A stretch of 9,631 nucleotides of DNA from an uncultured Chlorobiota bacterium (GTDB lineage Bacteria; Bacteroidota; Bacteroidia; Bacteroidales; JAADGE01): assembly GCA_947311125.1 (NCBI GenBank), contig CAMZKI010000090.1, positions 1-9,631 on the forward strand. Reading direction: 5' to 3'. The position numbers and the translations under genes were made by a program. This document shows, one piece after another, positions 7,383 to 9,631 of this stretch. The notes under the pieces are model-generated. The model was not told the origin of the DNA, searched no databases, and saw only the letters and a program-made list of their open reading frames with translations. The first letter of the stretch is position 1. The number at the start of each line of letters is the position of its first letter.

Positions 7383-8792
7383 ATGAAAAAAATTATTGTT
7401 TTTATATTATTTTTATCGTCATTACTCGTTACGACAAGTTGCGATAAAGATTTTGATGTAATAAATCAAGATCCGAATAATCCTACAAAAATTGAATCGG
7501 GATTATTGATAGCAGATGCGGTAAGAAATACCGGTAACCTTCTTTACAGCACATTTGTAGGAGGAGATATGGGTTCTTGCTGGTCTCAACAATGGGCTAA
7601 AGTTCAGTATAATGCAGAAGCAATGTATACTCCCAGAGAAAGTGTAATAGGTTTTGTGTGGGACGGTTTATATGAAGATTTAGCTTCTGATGCCAATGTT
7701 ATGTATAAATTAGCTGTTGAGGAAGAAAATACAAATATGCAGGCTGTAGCTTTAACATTAAAAGCTTATGCATTCTCGATTTTAACAGATTTATACGGAG
7801 ATATTCCGTTTACTGAAGCTGTAAGTGCAGAAGACGGCATTTTTAAGCCTGTTTATGATACTCAAGAGACAGTTTATAACGGTATTCTTGCGATGTTAGA
7901 TGAAGCAAACGGTTTATACTCGGCTGACGGCGGAGAAATTAATGCGATTTCTGATTTAATTTACGGAGGAGATTATACTAAATGGCAAAAATTCACAAAT
8001 ACTCTTAAATTCAGAGTATTAATGAGAATGTCCGCTAAAGCTGACGTAAGTGCCCAATTGACAGAAGTTTTATCAAGACCTGTATTTACTTCAATAGGTG
8101 ATGAAGCTAAATTACCCTACTTAACATCTTATCCTAATGCAAATCCTATTTTTGAATCAATAGTTTACGGTGTAAGAGAAGAGTTTAAAGTAAGTGATGT
8201 GTTGGTTGATATGTTGAAAGCTAACAATGACCCTCGTTTATCAGTTTATGCACAACCTAATGCTGACGGAGAATACAGAGGAAAACCCGCAGGTATATTT
8301 AATGTGCCTAATGATGACTATAACTATAATAATGTTTCTCCCATAGGGGAAAGATTTTTACAGCCTGATTTTCCCGGATATTTCTTATCTTATTCGGAGT
8401 TTATGTTCCTGAAAGCTGAAGCAGCCGTAAAAGGATATATTTCAGGCGATGCTAATTCTTTCTATCAAGCAGGTTATATTGCATCAATGACAGAAAACGG
8501 TGTTGAAGGTTACGGTATTCCTTCTTTATCTGCAAGCACAGATGCTGCACTTGAGGAAATAGGAAATCAAAAATGGTTAGCATTATTCTGTCAGGGAGTT
8601 GAAGCATGGACTGAATGGAGAAGGACCGGGTATCCGACCTTATCTCCTGCTATTGACGGTGTTATAGATGAAATTCCTTCAAGATACACTTATCCTGCAA
8701 CGGAACAAACTCTTAATGCTGCCAATTATCAAGCTGCAGTTGCAAATCAGGGAGCTGATTTATTAACAACTAAATTATGGTGGAACAATTAA
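7383..8792 (+). CDS. SusD/RagB-like outer-membrane lipoprotein (SusD_2 type)
   Basis: A surface lipoprotein expected to bind the nutrient and form the hinged lid over the SusC barrel. The 469-residue precursor has a type II signal peptide with lipobox TTSC, lipidated at Cys20, followed by an acidic DKDFD that suits surface export. The mature start DFDVINQDPNNP (23-34) is characteristic of the SusD_2 branch (Pfam 'Susd and RagB outer membrane lipoprotein'). Helical TPR-like segments include LTLKAYAFSILTDLYGDIPF (124-143), WQKFTNTLKFRVLMRMS (201-217) and YSEFMFLKAEAAVKG (337-351). The C-terminus has the typical EAWTEWRRTGYPTL (407-420) and ends in LWWNN. Length is normal for the family. The six-base gap from SusC and eleven-base gap to the next gene indicate one operon. 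Starch binding should not be assumed. Confidence 0.94.
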   Translation: MKKIIVFILFLSSLLVTTSCDKDFDVINQDPNNPTKIESGLLIADAVRNTGNLLYSTFVGGDMGSCWSQQWAKVQYNAEAMYTPRESVIGFVWDGLYEDLASDANVMYKLAVEEENTNMQAVALTLKAYAFSILTDLYGDIPFTEAVSAEDGIFKPVYDTQETVYNGILAMLDEANGLYSADGGEINAISDLIYGGDYTKWQKFTNTLKFRVLMRMSAKADVSAQLTEVLSRPVFTSIGDEAKLPYLTSYPNANPIFESIVYGVREEFKVSDVLVDMLKANNDPRLSVYAQPNADGEYRGKPAGIFNVPNDDYNYNNVSPIGERFLQPDFPGYFLSYSEFMFLKAEAAVKGYISGDANSFYQAGYIASMTENGVEGYGIPSLSASTDAALEEIGNQKWLALFCQGVEAWTEWRRTGYPTLSPAIDGVIDEIPSRYTYPATEQTLNAANYQAAVANQGADLLTTKLWWNN

Positions 8793-8803
8793 ATCTTAGA
8801 AAT

Positions 8804-9598
8804 ATGAAATCAATTAATAAAATTTATTTTTTACTTGCTTCGGTTATTTTAATGATGGGAGCATGTATAGACCCTGTTGATGTCACTCCGACATCTTCAG
8901 AAGGGGGACTCCTCGAAATAGAAACACCCGGAGTGTATTATGTTGTGGGAGAGGATAAACCCTACACTGTTGAATTTAAGGTTTTTCAGGGTGCTGTTAA
9001 AACCACTCAAGTTAAGGTGTTCAAATCATTTCATACTATTGATACAGCCGGTAACGCATTAGTTTCTGATGAAGTTTTATTTAAAACTATTGATATTACC
9101 GAAACTGTTACGCATTTTGTATCATTTGACGTTACTTTTGCAGAGTTAAGAGACGGACTTCAAATTGACGGAGCTGATTTGCCTGCCACTGATGCAGAAT
9201 TTCAAATTGGTGACTATTGGGATTTAAGATTTGTCAGTGTTACAAGTGACGGTGAAGAACACGAAAACTATGCCGGTGCAATAGTATCTGTATCAACACG
9301 TTTTGCCGGTTCTTATTTGGCTTCAGAAACGGTTTATTTGCATCCTACGGCAGGTGCCTTTTACGGCGAGTGGGACGATATTGTAAAATCAGTTCTTTCG
9401 GTTGATGCTATTACATATAAACTTCAATATATTGCTTATTCATACGGAGGTTGGGATGTTGAAGAAAACACTCTTTATTTCCAAGTGAATGGAGATTTGT
9501 CTGTAACGGTTTTAAAAGAATATAACGGAAATAAAGAGTGTTTTCTTCAACATCCCAACCTCCGTATGAATAAGCAATATATTGAAGTTTATATGTAA
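8804..9598 (+). CDS. Accessory outer-membrane lipoprotein of the SusCD operon; C-terminus is chimeric
   Basis: I do not recognise a named family. From the ATG at 8804 the protein has a type II signal peptide with lipobox MGAC, lipidated at Cys21, then IDPVDVTP. An ATG at 8777 is also in frame but overlaps the SusD gene and would put nine polar residues before the signal peptide. The mature part is rich in alternating beta-strand patterns: an Ig-like region at about 30-160, then a second region starting near RFAGSYLASETVYL (165-178). This layout and third position resemble SusE/SusF-like surface binding proteins, by inference only. Residues 242-264 and the TAA are encoded by bases that are an exact inverted copy of 9378-9482. 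The native reading frame is therefore supported only to about 9526. The true gene probably continues beyond, and its end is missing. Confidence 0.8.
   Translation: MKSINKIYFLLASVILMMGACIDPVDVTPTSSEGGLLEIETPGVYYVVGEDKPYTVEFKVFQGAVKTTQVKVFKSFHTIDTAGNALVSDEVLFKTIDITETVTHFVSFDVTFAELRDGLQIDGADLPATDAEFQIGDYWDLRFVSVTSDGEEHENYAGAIVSVSTRFAGSYLASETVYLHPTAGAFYGEWDDIVKSVLSVDAITYKLQYIAYSYGGWDVEENTLYFQVNGDLSVTVLKEYNGNKECFLQHPNLRMNKQYIEVYM
9378..9482 (+). repeat. Left arm of a perfect 105-base inverted repeat
   Basis: Every base p in this arm is complementary to base 19009 - p in 9527-9631, with no mismatch. The arm lies in the third lipoprotein's reading frame (residues 192-226) and translates naturally there, so this is the original copy. 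Because the other arm ends at the window edge, the repeat may extend to the left of 9378. Confidence 0.97.
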
Positions 9599-9631
9599 TA
9601 GCATCAACCGAAAGAACTGATTTTACAATAT
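9527..9631 (-). repeat. Right arm of the perfect inverted repeat, running off the window
   Basis: This is an exact reverse complement of 9378-9482, separated from it by 44 single-copy bases (9483-9526). In the lipoprotein frame it reads as an unnatural tail that closes at a TAA derived from the complement of a Thr-Tyr codon region. It is still perfect at the last base. The pattern fits a foldback copy made when a 3' end primed on its own upstream sequence, so it is probably not genuine downstream sequence. Confidence 0.95.

Noticed and set aside
8777..8803. The earlier in-frame ATG for the third lipoprotein.
   Set aside because: It overlaps the SusD coding end and would place nine polar residues before an otherwise standard lipoprotein signal peptide; the ATG at 8804 fits much better.
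9378..9631. The long inverted repeat as a hairpin telomere of a linear replicon or as an invertible phase-variation switch.
   Set aside because: The symmetry centre lies in a 44-base coding spacer within a gene. A hairpin telomere would have a very small loop at a chromosome end. Bacteroidota invertible switches use short repeats flanking a promoter or coding segment and come with a nearby recombinase, which is absent.

Overview
This window comes from an AT-rich member of the Bacteroidota. The signs are a SusC/SusD outer-membrane pair, lipoproteins with Bacteroidota-type lipoboxes, promoters of the TTTG / TAnnTTTG type read by the Bacteroidota primary sigma factor, and A-rich leaders without clear Shine-Dalgarno sequences. 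No rRNA, tRNA, CRISPR array, insertion sequence or integrase was found.

Left part (1-3925), housekeeping. The window opens in the last 40 codons of a gene whose C-terminus looks like the end of a LytTR DNA-binding domain. Twelve bases later comes pepD, an M20-family dipeptidase, then a short hairpin terminator, then cdd (cytidine deaminase). cdd converges on a minus-strand phosphohexomutase gene (phosphoglucomutase/phosphomannomutase family). The two share a strong hairpin that should terminate transcription from both sides. These genes cover peptide catabolism, pyrimidine salvage and sugar-phosphate interconversion, with no obvious joint pathway.

Middle (3926-4253), a divergent regulatory region of about 330 bases. 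It has a promoter facing left for the phosphohexomutase and a near-ideal promoter facing right for the sus-type operon. Between them lie an imperfect inverted repeat and repeated TGTTAA words that could be regulator sites.

Right part (4254-9631), a nutrient-uptake operon: a SusC/RagA TonB-dependent transporter, a SusD/RagB-like (SusD_2 type) surface lipoprotein six bases later, and a third lipoprotein eleven bases after that. SusC and SusD homologues form a lidded import complex in the outer membrane. The third protein sits where SusE/SusF-like accessory binding lipoproteins sit. No hydrolase or regulator is visible, so the substrate cannot be named.

The most striking signal is at the extreme right edge. 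Bases 9527-9631 are an exact reverse complement of 9378-9482: 105-base perfect arms around a 44-base spacer, still continuing where the window stops. The last 23 codons of the third lipoprotein and its stop codon are encoded by this mirror copy, so the apparent C-terminus is almost certainly not native. The simplest reading is a foldback chimera at a contig end; a real inverted duplication is the alternative. I see no convincing undescribed biological system here.
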